This document shows positions 52,208 to 60,475 of a stretch of 64,000 nt of DNA, piece after piece (the first letter of the stretch is position 1; each line of letters starts with the position of its first letter). Origin of the DNA: Curtobacterium sp. MCSS17_015 (lineage in GTDB: Bacteria; Actinomycetota; Actinomycetes; Actinomycetales; Microbacteriaceae). The DNA is taken from assembly GCF_003234265.2 (NCBI RefSeq), contig NZ_CP126256.1, positions 3,254,983-3,318,982 on the forward strand. The letters run 5' to 3'. The translations under genes were made by a program, and so were the position numbers. The notes under the pieces are model-generated. The model did no database searches, had not been told where the DNA came from, and was given only the letters and a program-made list of their open reading frames with translations.

Positions 52208-53203
52208 ATGCGCGAGCTCATCATCATCGGTTCCGGTCCCGCCGGGTTCACGGCCGGCATCTACGCCGCGCGCGCTGAGCTGAAGCCGCTCATCGTCGCC
52301 TCGAGCGTCGAGACCGGCGGCGAGCTGACCAAGACGACCGAGGTCGAGAACTTCCCGGGCTTCCCCGAGGGCGTCCAGGGCCCCGACCTCATGATCAAGA
52401 TGCAGGAACAGGCCGAGAAGTTCGGTGCCGAGGTCCTGTACGACGACGCCGTCTCGGTCGACCTCACCGGTCGGGTCAAGAAGGTCACGGTCGGCTCCGG
52501 CGAGACCTACGAGGCCCTCACGGTCATCTACGCCACCGGTTCCGCCTACCGCCACCTCGGCCTCGCCGACGAAGAGCGTCTCTCCGGCCACGGCGTCTCC
52601 TGGTGCGCCACGTGCGACGGCTTCTTCTTCCGCCAGAAGAACATCGCCGTCGTCGGCGGTGGCGACTCCGCGATGGAAGAGGCCACGTTCCTCACCCGCT
52701 TCGCCGACAAGGTGACGGTCATCCACCGCAAGGACTCGCTGCGCGCGTCGAAGATCATGCAGGACCGCGCGATGAACGACCCGAAGATCGAGTTCGCGTG
52801 GAACAAGGAGGTCACCGGGATCACGGGTGACTCCGCGGTCGAGGGCGTCACGCTCAAGGACACCGTCACCGGAGAAGTGTCCTCGATGGCGCTCGACGGG
52901 CTGTTCATCGCGATCGGCAATGACCCGCGCACGCACCTCGTGCACGGGCAGCTCGAGATCGCCCCCGAGGGCACGCTCGCCGTCGAGGGCCGTTCGTCCC
53001 GAGCGCTCGGCGTCCCCGGTGTCTTCATCGCCGGTGACGTGCTCGACCCGACCTACCGCCAGGCGATCACGGCCGCCGGTTCCGGTGCCGTCGCCGCGCT
53101 CGACGCCGAGAAGTACCTGGCGGACCTCGACCACGACCTCACCGACCAGGCCGAGGGCGTCACCCCGACCGAGGCGATCATCGACGTCACCGCCCGGGTC
53201 TGA
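52208..53203 (+). CDS. trxB: Thioredoxin reductase
   Basis: A 331-residue low-molecular-weight flavoenzyme. FAD motif IIGSGPAGFTAGIYAARA, redox centre WCATCDGFFF, NADPH motif VVGGGDSAMEEATFLTRFA with HRKDSLRASKIM, and C-terminal GVFIAGDVLDPTYRQAITAAGSG. ATG 52208 after GGAAGGG. Reduces thioredoxin TrxA, encoded 82 bp downstream. Together with the upstream murJ gene this is the conserved actinobacterial murJ-(sigM)-trxB-trxA block, here without sigM. Confidence 0.97.
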   Translation: MRELIIIGSGPAGFTAGIYAARAELKPLIVASSVETGGELTKTTEVENFPGFPEGVQGPDLMIKMQEQAEKFGAEVLYDDAVSVDLTGRVKKVTVGSGETYEALTVIYATGSAYRHLGLADEERLSGHGVSWCATCDGFFFRQKNIAVVGGGDSAMEEATFLTRFADKVTVIHRKDSLRASKIMQDRAMNDPKIEFAWNKEVTGITGDSAVEGVTLKDTVTGEVSSMALDGLFIAIGNDPRTHLVHGQLEIAPEGTLAVEGRSSRALGVPGVFIAGDVLDPTYRQAITAAGSGAVAALDAEKYLADLDHDLTDQAEGVTPTEAIIDVTARV

Positions 53204-53285
53204 CCCCGGCGCGGCCGACCGGGGGAATGCCCGGTCCGTCGACGACGTTCACCTTCCCGAACCGACTTCCGTCGAAGGAGCAAAC

Positions 53286-53612
53286 ATGAGCAACGCCAAG
53301 GCCGTCACCGACGCCACGTTCGAGGCCGAAGTCCTCAAGTCCGACAAGACGATCCTCGTGGACTTCTGGGCTGAGTGGTGCGGCCCGTGTCGCGCCGTCT
53401 CGCCGATCCTCGACCAGATCGCCGCGGAGCACGCCGACAAGATCGAGATCGTCAAGCTCAACGTCGACGACAACCCGCAGTCGGCCATGAACTACCAGAT
53501 CACGTCCATCCCGGCGATGAAGGTGTTCAAGGGCGGCGAGGTCGTGAAGACCGTCATCGGTGCCAAGCCGAAGCCGGCCCTCGAGGCCGACCTCGCGGAC
53601 TTCCTCGCGTAG
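53286..53612 (+). CDS. trxA: Thioredoxin
   Basis: A 108-residue thioredoxin: TILVDFWAEWCGPCRAVSPILDQIA with the WCGPC redox site, KLNVDDNPQSAMNYQITSIPAMKVFKGGEVV with the cis-proline TSIPA. ATG 53286 follows GAAGGAG. Cytosolic disulfide reductant working with TrxB; followed by a strong terminator. Confidence 0.97.
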   Translation: MSNAKAVTDATFEAEVLKSDKTILVDFWAEWCGPCRAVSPILDQIAAEHADKIEIVKLNVDDNPQSAMNYQITSIPAMKVFKGGEVVKTVIGAKPKPALEADLADFLA

Positions 53613-53649
53613 GGACTTCGCACAGCGGGATCCGCAGCACAGACCCGGA

Positions 53650-53683
53650 CGCCCCGCCCTCCATTCCATCGGAGGGCGGGGCG
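53650..53683 (+). terminator. trxBA terminator
   Basis: CGCCCCGCCCTCC (53650-53662) pairs with GGAGGGCGGGGCG (53671-53683) around ATTCCATC, a perfect 13-bp stem followed by TTCGCC. 37 bp after the trxA stop. Confidence 0.85.
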
Positions 53684-53692
53684 TTCGCCTGT

Positions 53693-53748
53693 CTGGAGGC
53701 CCGTTGCGCGGTGGGCAGGACCGCGGGCGCTGGGCGGGCCTCCAGGCC
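53693..53748. repeat. Inverted CTGGAGGCCCG / CGGGCCTCCAG element
   Basis: CTGGAGGCCCG (53693-53703) and CGGGCCTCCAG (53735-53745) flank about 31 bp. The right arm continues GCC, giving the GGCCTGGAGGC core repeated elsewhere in the window. The rest of 53613-53878 shows only the aminotransferase promoter region (TACTGT at 53844-53849). Confidence 0.6.
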
Positions 53749-53878
53749 GGTACGGGCGCGTGCGACGCCCGTGCGGTCGGGCCCAGGCCACGGATCGCCG
53801 ATCGGCCTGCGTCGCGGACCGACGGACGCCCTGCTCCATGTCGTACTGTGGCGAGAACGACCGAGTGGAGGTAACTCG

Positions 53879-55180
53879 ATGACGAACGGCAACAGTCTCG
53901 ACCCCTGGTACGACTCCTACGCCCAGCGCACCGCCGGGCTGAGCGCCTCCGAGGTCCGAGCTCTGTTCGCCGTCGCGTCGAGGCCTGAGGTGGTCTCCCT
54001 CGCCGGCGGCATGCCGTACGTCTCCGCGCTGCCGCGCGAACTCGTCACGGGCTCGATCGACCGGGTCATGCAGGACGACGCGGCCATGGCGCTGCAGTAC
54101 GGCGGCGGGCAGGGACTGCGGTCCCTCCGCGAGCACATCGTCGACGTGATGAGCCTGGAGGGCATCCGTGCCAGCGCGGAGGACGTCGTGGTCACCACGG
54201 GGTCCCAGCACGCCCTGGACCTCGTCACGCGGCTGTTCATCGATCCGGGCGACGTCGTCCTGGCCGAGTCACCCTCGTACGTCGGTGCCATCGGGGTCTT
54301 CCGGTCGTACCAGGCCGAGACGGTCCACGTGGCGACGGACGAGCTCGGTCTGGTCCCCGAGGCCCTGCGCGAGACGATCGCCCGTCTGCGGGCCGCGGGC
54401 AAGCGGATGAAGTTCCTGTACACGATCCCGAACTTCCACAACCCCGCCGGGGTCACGATGAGCCGCGAGCGCCGCATCGAGGTCCTCGACATCTGCCGCT
54501 CGAACGACATCCTCGTGCTCGAGGACAACCCGTACGGGCTGCTCTGGTTCGACGAGCCCGCGCCGCAGGCCATCCGCTCCATCGACGACGAGGGTGTGGT
54601 CTACCTCGGGTCGTTCTCGAAGACGCTCGCCCCCGGGTTCCGCGTCGGCTGGGCCCTGGCGCCGCACGCCATCCGCGAGAAGCTCGTGCTCGCGAACGAG
54701 TCGGCCGTCCTCGCACCGAACTCGTTCGGGCAGTACGTCGTCAACGCCTACCTCGACGCCGCCGACTGGAAGGGCCAGGTCGACACCTTCCGCGGGCTCT
54801 ACGCCGAACGACGCGATGCCATGCTCTCCGCACTGGGGGAGTTCCTGCCCGACCTCAGCTGGACCGTGCCGAACGGTGGCTTCTTCGTCTGGCTCACCCT
54901 GCCGGAGTCCCTCGACTCGAAGGGCATGCTGCCCCGCGCGGTCAAGGAGCTCGTCGCCTACACACCGGGTACCGCCTTCTTCGCCGACGGCCGCGGGGCC
55001 GGCAACATCCGGTTGTCGTTCTGCTACCCGACCTCCGAGCAGATCCGCGTCGGCGTGAAGCGTCTGGCATCGGTCGTCAACGACGAGCTGGAACTCATCG
55101 AGACCTTCGGCCCGACCGCACGCTCGCGCCCGACGCTCAGCCGCCCGACGGTCAGCTCGCCGCCGCCGAACCTGTCCTGA
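53879..55180 (+). CDS. PLP-dependent aminotransferase (MocR/AAT-I fold, Aro8-like)
   Basis: A 433-residue fold-type I aminotransferase without an N-terminal GntR domain. Seen: VVSLAGGMPYVSALP, ALQYGGGQGLRSLREHI, VVVTTGSQHALDLVTRLF, YTIPNFHNPAGVTMS (Asn-Pro-Ala-Gly), VLEDNPYGLLWF, VYLGSFSKTLAPGFRVGW (Schiff-base Lys) and the C-terminal GNIRLSFCYPTSEQIRVGVKRL. Related to 2-aminoadipate/branched-chain or aromatic transaminases. ATG 53879 after GGAGG. It sits conserved between trxA and ddl; the amino donor cannot be named. Confidence 0.9.
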   Translation: MTNGNSLDPWYDSYAQRTAGLSASEVRALFAVASRPEVVSLAGGMPYVSALPRELVTGSIDRVMQDDAAMALQYGGGQGLRSLREHIVDVMSLEGIRASAEDVVVTTGSQHALDLVTRLFIDPGDVVLAESPSYVGAIGVFRSYQAETVHVATDELGLVPEALRETIARLRAAGKRMKFLYTIPNFHNPAGVTMSRERRIEVLDICRSNDILVLEDNPYGLLWFDEPAPQAIRSIDDEGVVYLGSFSKTLAPGFRVGWALAPHAIREKLVLANESAVLAPNSFGQYVVNAYLDAADWKGQVDTFRGLYAERRDAMLSALGEFLPDLSWTVPNGGFFVWLTLPESLDSKGMLPRAVKELVAYTPGTAFFADGRGAGNIRLSFCYPTSEQIRVGVKRLASVVNDELELIETFGPTARSRPTLSRPTVSSPPPNLS

Positions 55181-55223
55181 ACAGGTCTTTCCGCACCACA
55201 ACACCATTCGCAGAGGATCCTCC

Positions 55224-56186
55224 ATGGCTGAGTTCGCCCGCCGTCACGTCGTCGTCGTCGCCGGGGGGATCTCGCACGAACGCGACATCTCGCTGCGATC
55301 CGGCCGACGCGTCGCGGACTCGCTCGCCGGGTACGGCTGGCAGGTGGACCTCCGGGACGCCGACGCATCGCTGCTGCCCGCCCTGAGCGCCGACCGTCCC
55401 GACGTCGTGTGGCCGGCCCTGCACGGCGCCTCAGGGGAGGACGGCGCGCTGCGCGGCATCCTGGAGGCCCTCGACATCCCCTACGTCGGCTCACGCTCGA
55501 CGTCCGCTCGTCTCGCATGGGACAAGCCGACGGCGTCCGCCCTCGTCTCCCGCGCCGGCGTCCGGACCCCGCGATCGATCACGCTGTCGCACGACGTGTT
55601 CCGTGAGCTGGGCGCAGTCGGCGTGCTCCAGGCCATCGCCGCCGAGCACCCGGTGCCGCTCGCCGTCAAGCCCGCACGAGGCGGTAGCGCCCAGGGGGTG
55701 ACCCTCGTCGAGAACGTGGAGGACCTCCCGCGGGCCATGGTCGCCGCCTACACCTACTGCGAGGACGCCGTCATCGAGCAGCTCATCCGCGGCACCGAGA
55801 TCGCAGTCGGCATCATCGACACGGGGGACGGGCCGCTCGCCCTGGCCCCGGTCGAGATCGTCCCGCGCAACGGCTTCTACGGCTACGAGGCGCGTTACAA
55901 CGCCGGCGAGACGACCTTCTACACGCCGGCCCGGTTGTCGGACGAGCAGTCGAGCGCTGCGTCAGCGGCGGCGGTCCTCGCGCATCGCGCGCTCGGGCTG
56001 CGGCATGTGTCCCGTGTCGACATCATCGTCGACGGGGCCGGCACACCCTGGTTCCTCGAGTCGAACGTGCTGCCGGGACTGACCGAGACGTCGCTCGTGC
56101 CACAGGCGCTCTCGGCGTCGGGGTTCGACCTCGGGTGGACCTATGCGGAGCTCGCCGAGCAGGCCATCCGGGATCACACGGCCTGA
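55224..56186 (+). CDS. ddl: D-alanine--D-alanine ligase family protein
   Basis: A 320-residue ATP-grasp ligase: VVVVAGGISHERDISLRSGRRVADSL, VVWPALHGASGEDGALRGILEALDIPYVGS, LAVKPARGGSAQGVTLV, VIEQLIRGTEIAVGI, RVDIIVDGAGTPWFLESNVLPGLTETSLVP (metal-binding Glu and Asn). Makes the D-Ala-D-Ala (or a related depsi-) dipeptide for peptidoglycan. As many actinobacteria have a second ddl near murF, this copy could be an auxiliary ligase. ATG 55224 behind GAGGAT. Confidence 0.88.
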   Translation: MAEFARRHVVVVAGGISHERDISLRSGRRVADSLAGYGWQVDLRDADASLLPALSADRPDVVWPALHGASGEDGALRGILEALDIPYVGSRSTSARLAWDKPTASALVSRAGVRTPRSITLSHDVFRELGAVGVLQAIAAEHPVPLAVKPARGGSAQGVTLVENVEDLPRAMVAAYTYCEDAVIEQLIRGTEIAVGIIDTGDGPLALAPVEIVPRNGFYGYEARYNAGETTFYTPARLSDEQSSAASAAAVLAHRALGLRHVSRVDIIVDGAGTPWFLESNVLPGLTETSLVPQALSASGFDLGWTYAELAEQAIRDHTA

Positions 56187-56257
56187 CCGAGCCCGACTCA
56201 CTCCGGCGGGTGACCTGCCTGAAGCGCGGTCTGCGATCGAGGTAGGGCCGACCCCGA

Positions 56258-56273
56258 TGTTCCACGTGGAACA
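56258..56273. promoter_or_regulatory. parS site 1
   Basis: TGTTCCACGTGGAACA, a perfect 16-bp palindrome matching the ParB-binding consensus TGTTTCACGTGAAACA at 14 of 16 positions. About 85 bp after the ddl stop codon. Confidence 0.92.
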
Positions 56274-56298
56274 CCATCGCGACTCAACTCCGCCGATC

Positions 56299-56764
56299 TC
56301 ACTCGGCGTCCGGCTTCCTGGTCACGGAGCGGTCCGAGACATCCGGCTCCGACGCGCGTCGCAGGGCTTCCTGAGCAGCCATCGCGCGCGTGTCCGCAGA
56401 CACGAACTGCGGTCGAGATCGGCCCAACCCCCGATCAGAAGGGGAAACGCTCGTGTCGGGGTCATCGATCACACCACCACAGGCGCCGCAGTGGCCTCGA
56501 ATGCGGTCACCCGATCGCCTTGTGACGGGCGTCTGTTCCACCTGCCACTGCACGAGTTCGCCTGACGGCGCGAGCCCCGCTGGGGGCGAAGCATCGACGG
56601 GACGACCGTCCGCCAGACATCGACGACTCCCACCCGATCGTCGCCACTGTCCAGCACGATCCAGTGGATCCGTCGATGAGACGGACGACATCGTGCACGA
56701 TCCGGCCGTCGGGTGCTTCGTGGATCAGTCGGCGGCCGCGCTGAACACACCTACTCTCCCGCAT
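56299..56764 (-). pseudogene. Possible decayed gene with frameshifts
   Basis: On the minus strand three protein-like blocks lie in successive but different frames: RLIHEAPDGRIVHDVVRLID (from ~56735), then IVLDSGDDRVGVVDVWRTVV (~56650), then GELVQWQVEQTPVTRRSGD and HCGACGGVIDD up to a TGA at 56299. They read like one strand-rich protein with a zinc-knuckle-like CGACG and RSRPQFVSADTRAMAAQEAL end. I recognise no family. Weak third-position GC argues for decay. Confidence 0.3.
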
Positions 56765-57270
56765 CAGGCTGCTGGGGACGCCGATCTCGATCGCGGCGAT
56801 CGTCCTGGCCGGTAGGCGGCGCAGCTCGATCGGTGTGACCTGACGCCGTCGGTGAGTCGGGCCGCGGCCGCGCTGGCGCCTCGGTACCTCAGCTGCGCCG
56901 GTCGGCTCGTTGCGCTAGCGTGCGTGCGCACGGATCGCAGCACGAGCTCAGTTCCGACACCCTCGTCGGCGTCGAACTCGACCCCGTCCTGCGCGTCTGC
57001 TTCTGCAGGTGTGGTGGTGAGGCCCCGTGAGGAGCCCGCCCTCGCTCCGTCGACGTCGGAGGGGGCCTTTGCGCAAGAGCATGCTGGGGCATCAGCACAG
57101 CGCCCCCGGCGAACGGGCGTAACGACCATCCTTCGCTCCCGTCGTCGGCCTGCGCCCTTGCAACAGCGCTCGCAGGCACGCGGGGCGCTCCGCCACCTGC
57201 ACAGCTTCATCGCGGCTCGAGCCTGCCGACGTGGAACGCGTCTGTCCGCCCCTGGCACGATCTACCCCCT

Positions 57271-57383
57271 GATCGTTCCCCCCTCGTGCGTTCCTCCCTT
57301 GATCGTTCTTCCCCTTGTACGTTGCGCCGTCTGCGTTCTGCCCGTGGGCATTGGGCCGTGATCGTTCTGCGCGTGGTGCGTTC
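57271..57383. repeat. Eight-fold ~15-bp periodic repeat (CGTTC core)
   Basis: CGTT(C/G)-type cores occur at 57274, 57289, 57304, 57320, 57334, 57349 (CATTG), 57363 and 57379, i.e. spacings 15, 15, 16, 14, 15, 14 and 16. Fuller unit: G(A/T)(T/G)CGTTCTGCCCGT. Read on the minus strand it gives five-residue repeats such as QNADG, KNDQG, RNARG and GNDQG. Could be a small repeat protein gene or an iteron-like DNA array. Confidence 0.6.
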
Positions 57384-57687
57384 TGCCTCGGAGTCGATAC
57401 CACCAGTGCCGTTCAGTCGGGGATATCCACCTGCCGTGCGGCTGGGGGAGTGGCGCGTTGACGAGGCAGGATCCGCGCAGACGGAGCTCCGCGACGAGAG
57501 ACAGTCGACGAGTCCGACGCCACAGCCACTGAATGGAGTCTCGAGTCCGCCAGGACGTCAGTGAGCGGACGACGGCCATCTTCTTTGTGCTGCTCGAGAG
57601 CGAGCCTCCCGGCGGGTCAACCTGTGCTGACGGGCCGACGGCAGTGCCCGCGTCTCGTACTGTGCGGCTCCCGGCAAGCACGAGCGA

Positions 57688-57703
57688 TGTTCCACGTGAA
57701 ACG
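57688..57703. promoter_or_regulatory. parS site 2
   Basis: TGTTCCACGTGAAACG, 14 of 16 matches to the parS consensus with the full central CCACGTGAAAC core. Confidence 0.9.
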
Positions 57704-57745
57704 CGGTCTCGCTGCAGAGCGCATGAGGAAGCACGGCATTGTCAA

Positions 57746-57761
57746 CGTTTCACGTGGAACT
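57746..57761. promoter_or_regulatory. parS site 3
   Basis: CGTTTCACGTGGAACT. The central GTTTCACGTGGAAC is intact, outer bases degenerate. Only 58 bp from site 2, so ParB dimers could load side by side. Confidence 0.85.
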
Positions 57762-58130
57762 CCGTCAGACCCCGAGGCAGCGTCACCTCGCCGACCGCCT
57801 CGTCCATCGGGCCAGTTCGTAGTTGTCGGTGCTCCACGGTGCTCCGGCACCTGAGCGGCCCGAACATCCCGATCCCGCGATCGCCCGCGTCGCCGCCGAG
57901 CCGACACCGAGAGCGCCGCGGTCTCGAGCTGCAGACCCGAAATCCAGCTCTGGCGGTAGACGCTGCTTCAAGGGAGTCTTCTGCGGGTCGGCCGAGGACG
58001 ATGGGTGCGTTACGGGTCACCGGGAGCCACGTCCTGGGGCCACCGAATGTGGTGGGATGGCCCACCCGCTGATCCGTACAGCGAGCGTCAAGAGACCGCG
58101 AGGCAACAGACCTGCGTACCTCGCTCAAGG

Positions 58131-58146
58131 TGTTCCACGTGGAACA
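58131..58146. promoter_or_regulatory. parS site 4
   Basis: TGTTCCACGTGGAACA, identical to site 1, about 330 bp downstream of the parB stop codon. Confidence 0.92.
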
Positions 58147-58472
58147 TCGTTGGCTGCTGAGTCGGTCCCAGGAGCCTCCAGCCGCGGATCATCCGCAGAT
58201 TGGCGTGCGGATCGCCGTCGCCATCTCCCTCGACCGGGTACCGCGGGCTCACCAGGTCCGGAGCGCAGAGCCAGAGGCCACTTTCCCGCGGACGACCGGG
58301 AGAAGTCGGCTCGGACGCGTCCCGACGCTTCCCAGAGGAGCCCCTGAACGGCGTTGGCGTCCGCTGTGCGCCCACTGGAGGCCGCAGCACGCCCTCCTGG
58401 TGGCCCGGAGAGCCTCGGACGTCCCGTGCACCCCTCAGCGGCCGCCTGGGCGCCCTCGACGGTGACTGCGGC

Positions 58473-59462
58473 TCAGCGCGCCACGTCGTCGATACCGAGT
58501 TCGCCCAAGATCCGGTTCAGATCGTCCGGGTTCGCGAAATCAATGGTCACCGATCCCTTGCGAGCACCGACTGCGATCTTGACGCGGGTGTTCAACCGGT
58601 CGCCGAGACGCTCCGCCATGTCGTTGAAGTGCACCTGGCGCTTGGACGGCACCGCGGGGGCCTTGGCCGGCGTCTTCGCCGAGAGTTGCTGCGCGATGGC
58701 CTCAGCCGCACGTACCGACAGGTCCTCGTTGACGATCTTCTCCGCGAGGTACTCCATGGCCTCTGCGTCGGGCGCCGCGAGGATCGCACGGGCGTGCCCG
58801 GCCGAGAGCACTCCAGCGGCAACACGACGCTGCACGGGGGACGGCAACCGCAGCAGACGGATCGTGTTCGTGATCTGTGGCCGCGACCGGCCGATCCGCT
58901 GCCCGAGCTGCTCCTGCGTGATGCCGAAGTCAGCCAGCAGCTGCTGGTAAGCGGACGCCTCCTCCAGCGGGTTCAGCTGGGCGCGGTGCAGGTTCTCCAG
59001 CAGGGCGTCACGGAGCATCGCATCGTCTGGGGTGTCCTTGACGATCGCGGGGATGGTGGCGAGGCCGAGCTCCTTCGTCGCACGGAGGCGTCGCTCGCCC
59101 ATGATGAGCTCGTACTGCGGTGCCGTACCGGCGGCGCCGACGATCGGGCGCACCACGATCGGCTGGAGGAGTCCGATCTCGCGGATCGAGTGCACCAGTT
59201 CCTGCAGCTCTTCTTCACGGAATTCCTTCCGCGGCTGCTGGGCATTCGGAACGATGTCGAGTGGGTTGAGGTTCGCGAGCCGAGCACCCGGAACGGCGAG
59301 CAGCTCCTCCGCCGTCGCCGCGCCAGCCGAACCGCTGGTCGTGTCCGCTGCCGAGGTCCCCCCCGATGGGAAGAACACGTCGACGGGCCGCTCCTGCTGC
59401 TCGTTCGTCGTGGGGATGAGGGCGCCGATGCCGCGCCCGAGCCCGGTCCGCTTGGTTGCCAT
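58473..59462 (-). CDS. parB: Chromosome-partitioning protein ParB
   Basis: A 329-residue ParB CTPase clamp. N-terminal ParA-stimulating motif TGLGRGIGALIP; CTP-binding region NPLDIVPNAQQPRKEF, GLLQPIVVRPI, YELIMGERRLRATKEL (GERRxRA), ENLHRAQLNPLEEASAY; HTH for parS GITQEQLGQRIGRSRPQITNTIRLLRLP; SAGHARAIL; C-terminal dimerisation domain. ATG 59462 overlaps the parA stop (ATGA). Acts on the five parS sites in this window. Confidence 0.97.
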   Translation of the reverse strand: MATKRTGLGRGIGALIPTTNEQQERPVDVFFPSGGTSAADTTSGSAGAATAEELLAVPGARLANLNPLDIVPNAQQPRKEFREEELQELVHSIREIGLLQPIVVRPIVGAAGTAPQYELIMGERRLRATKELGLATIPAIVKDTPDDAMLRDALLENLHRAQLNPLEEASAYQQLLADFGITQEQLGQRIGRSRPQITNTIRLLRLPSPVQRRVAAGVLSAGHARAILAAPDAEAMEYLAEKIVNEDLSVRAAEAIAQQLSAKTPAKAPAVPSKRQVHFNDMAERLGDRLNTRVKIAVGARKGSVTIDFANPDDLNRILGELGIDDVAR

Positions 59463-60394
59463 CAGGCCTTCGCTCCTCGTTCTGCAATCTCGGCCGCCGC
59501 CTCCAGGTAGGAGAGCGAGCCGGTGGAGTTGACGTCGTACGACACCACGCTCTGTCCGTAGCTCGGCGCTTCGCTCACTCGGACGGACCTCGGGATCATC
59601 GCTTGCAGGACCTGATCACCGAAGTGTGTCCGCACTTCGTTGGCGACCTGATTGGCCAGGTTGGTCCGGCCGTCGTACATCGTGAGCAGGATCGTCGACA
59701 CGGCCAAATGAGGGTTGAGGTGCCGCTCGATGAGTTCGATGTTCCGAAGGAGCTGGCTCAATCCCTCGAGTGCGTAGTACTCGCACTGGATCGGGATGAG
59801 CACCTCCTTGGCCGCGACGAAGGCGTTGATCGTGAGGAGACCGAGCGACGGCGGGCAGTCGATGAAGACGTAGTGGAACGGCTCCTCGACGGAGGCGAGG
59901 TACTCGTCGAGGGCGGTGCGCAGCCGCTGCTCCCGGGCGACGAGCGAGACGAGTTCGATCTCCGCGCCTGCGAGGTGGATCGTCGCAGGCACGCACCACA
60001 GCGTCTCGGACTCGGGGGATCGCTGGACCGTGTCCGCCATGGGAGCCTCGTCGACGATGACGTCGTAGATGCTCGCCACCTCGGCCTGGTGGTCGATGCC
60101 CAGGGCGGTGGAAGCGTTCCCCTGCGGATCGAGATCGATCACGAGCACCCGTGCGCCGCCGTGAGCGAGCGCCGCAGCGAGGTTGACCGTGGTGGTCGTC
60201 TTCCCGACGCCACCCTTCTGGTTCGACACCGTGAAGACACGGGTCTTCTCCGGCAGCGGGAACTGCTGCATCGCGATCGCTCGTCGGCGCCGGTTGAGAT
60301 CGGCGATCTCCCGGGCGAGAGGTGTCGACGCGTCGTAGTCAGTGGACGAACTCAACGAGTGCCTCTTCCCCGGTCTGTGTTTCACGTGGAACAT
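59462..60394 (-). CDS. parA: Chromosome-partitioning ATPase ParA
   Basis: A 310-residue ParA/Soj ATPase. Deviant Walker A VSNQKGGVGKTTTTVNLAAALA, RVLVIDLDPQGNASTALGI, VFIDCPPSLGLLTINAFVAA, QCEYYALEGLSQLL. An N-terminal ~60-residue extension precedes the ATPase core. The predicted start MFHVKH is encoded by a parS site, and no Shine-Dalgarno is seen before it, so a start further in (for example MQQFPLPEK) remains possible. Drives ParB-parS origin segregation. Confidence 0.95.
   Translation of the reverse strand: MFHVKHRPGKRHSLSSSTDYDASTPLAREIADLNRRRRAIAMQQFPLPEKTRVFTVSNQKGGVGKTTTTVNLAAALAHGGARVLVIDLDPQGNASTALGIDHQAEVASIYDVIVDEAPMADTVQRSPESETLWCVPATIHLAGAEIELVSLVAREQRLRTALDEYLASVEEPFHYVFIDCPPSLGLLTINAFVAAKEVLIPIQCEYYALEGLSQLLRNIELIERHLNPHLAVSTILLTMYDGRTNLANQVANEVRTHFGDQVLQAMIPRSVRVSEAPSYGQSVVSYDVNSTGSLSYLEAAAEIAERGAKA
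60378..60393. promoter_or_regulatory. parS site 5, inside the start of parA
   Basis: TGTTTCACGTGGAACA, 15 of 16 matches to consensus. On the minus strand it reads as codons 1-6 of parA (ATG TTC CAC GTG AAA CA). ParB binding here could also autoregulate parAB. Confidence 0.93.
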
Positions 60395-60475
60395 CGGGCA
60401 GTTCGGTGGTGTGCCACCGCCCCTCGACGCGCTCAGCCGACCAGCAGCAGGCCCGGTCAGACCGGACCGGTGGCG

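Larger units (their letters stand above)
56187..58472. other. 2.3-kb mostly gene-free region with parS sites
   Basis: Between ddl and parB there is no intact gene I can support: frames are short, overlap each other in many registers and have lower third-position GC than the core genes. The segment contains four parS sites (56258, 57688, 57746, 58131), a probable decayed minus-strand gene (56299-56764) and a 15-bp-periodic repeat (57271-57383). It looks like a centromere-like region kept free of genes. Confidence 0.6.

Noticed and set aside
57271..57383. CRISPR-like short repeats
   Set aside because: Repeat core is only 5-8 bp with 15-bp period; no spacers.
57092..57403. Coding sequence for a 103-residue repeat protein
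   Set aside because: No ribosome binding site, weak codon pattern, overlapping alternative frames; kept as a repeat rather than a gene.
56764..58347. Several 100-180 codon frames on both strands between ddl and parB
   Set aside because: They overlap one another, cross parS sites, lack ribosome binding sites and have Arg/Ser/Pro-rich shadow composition.
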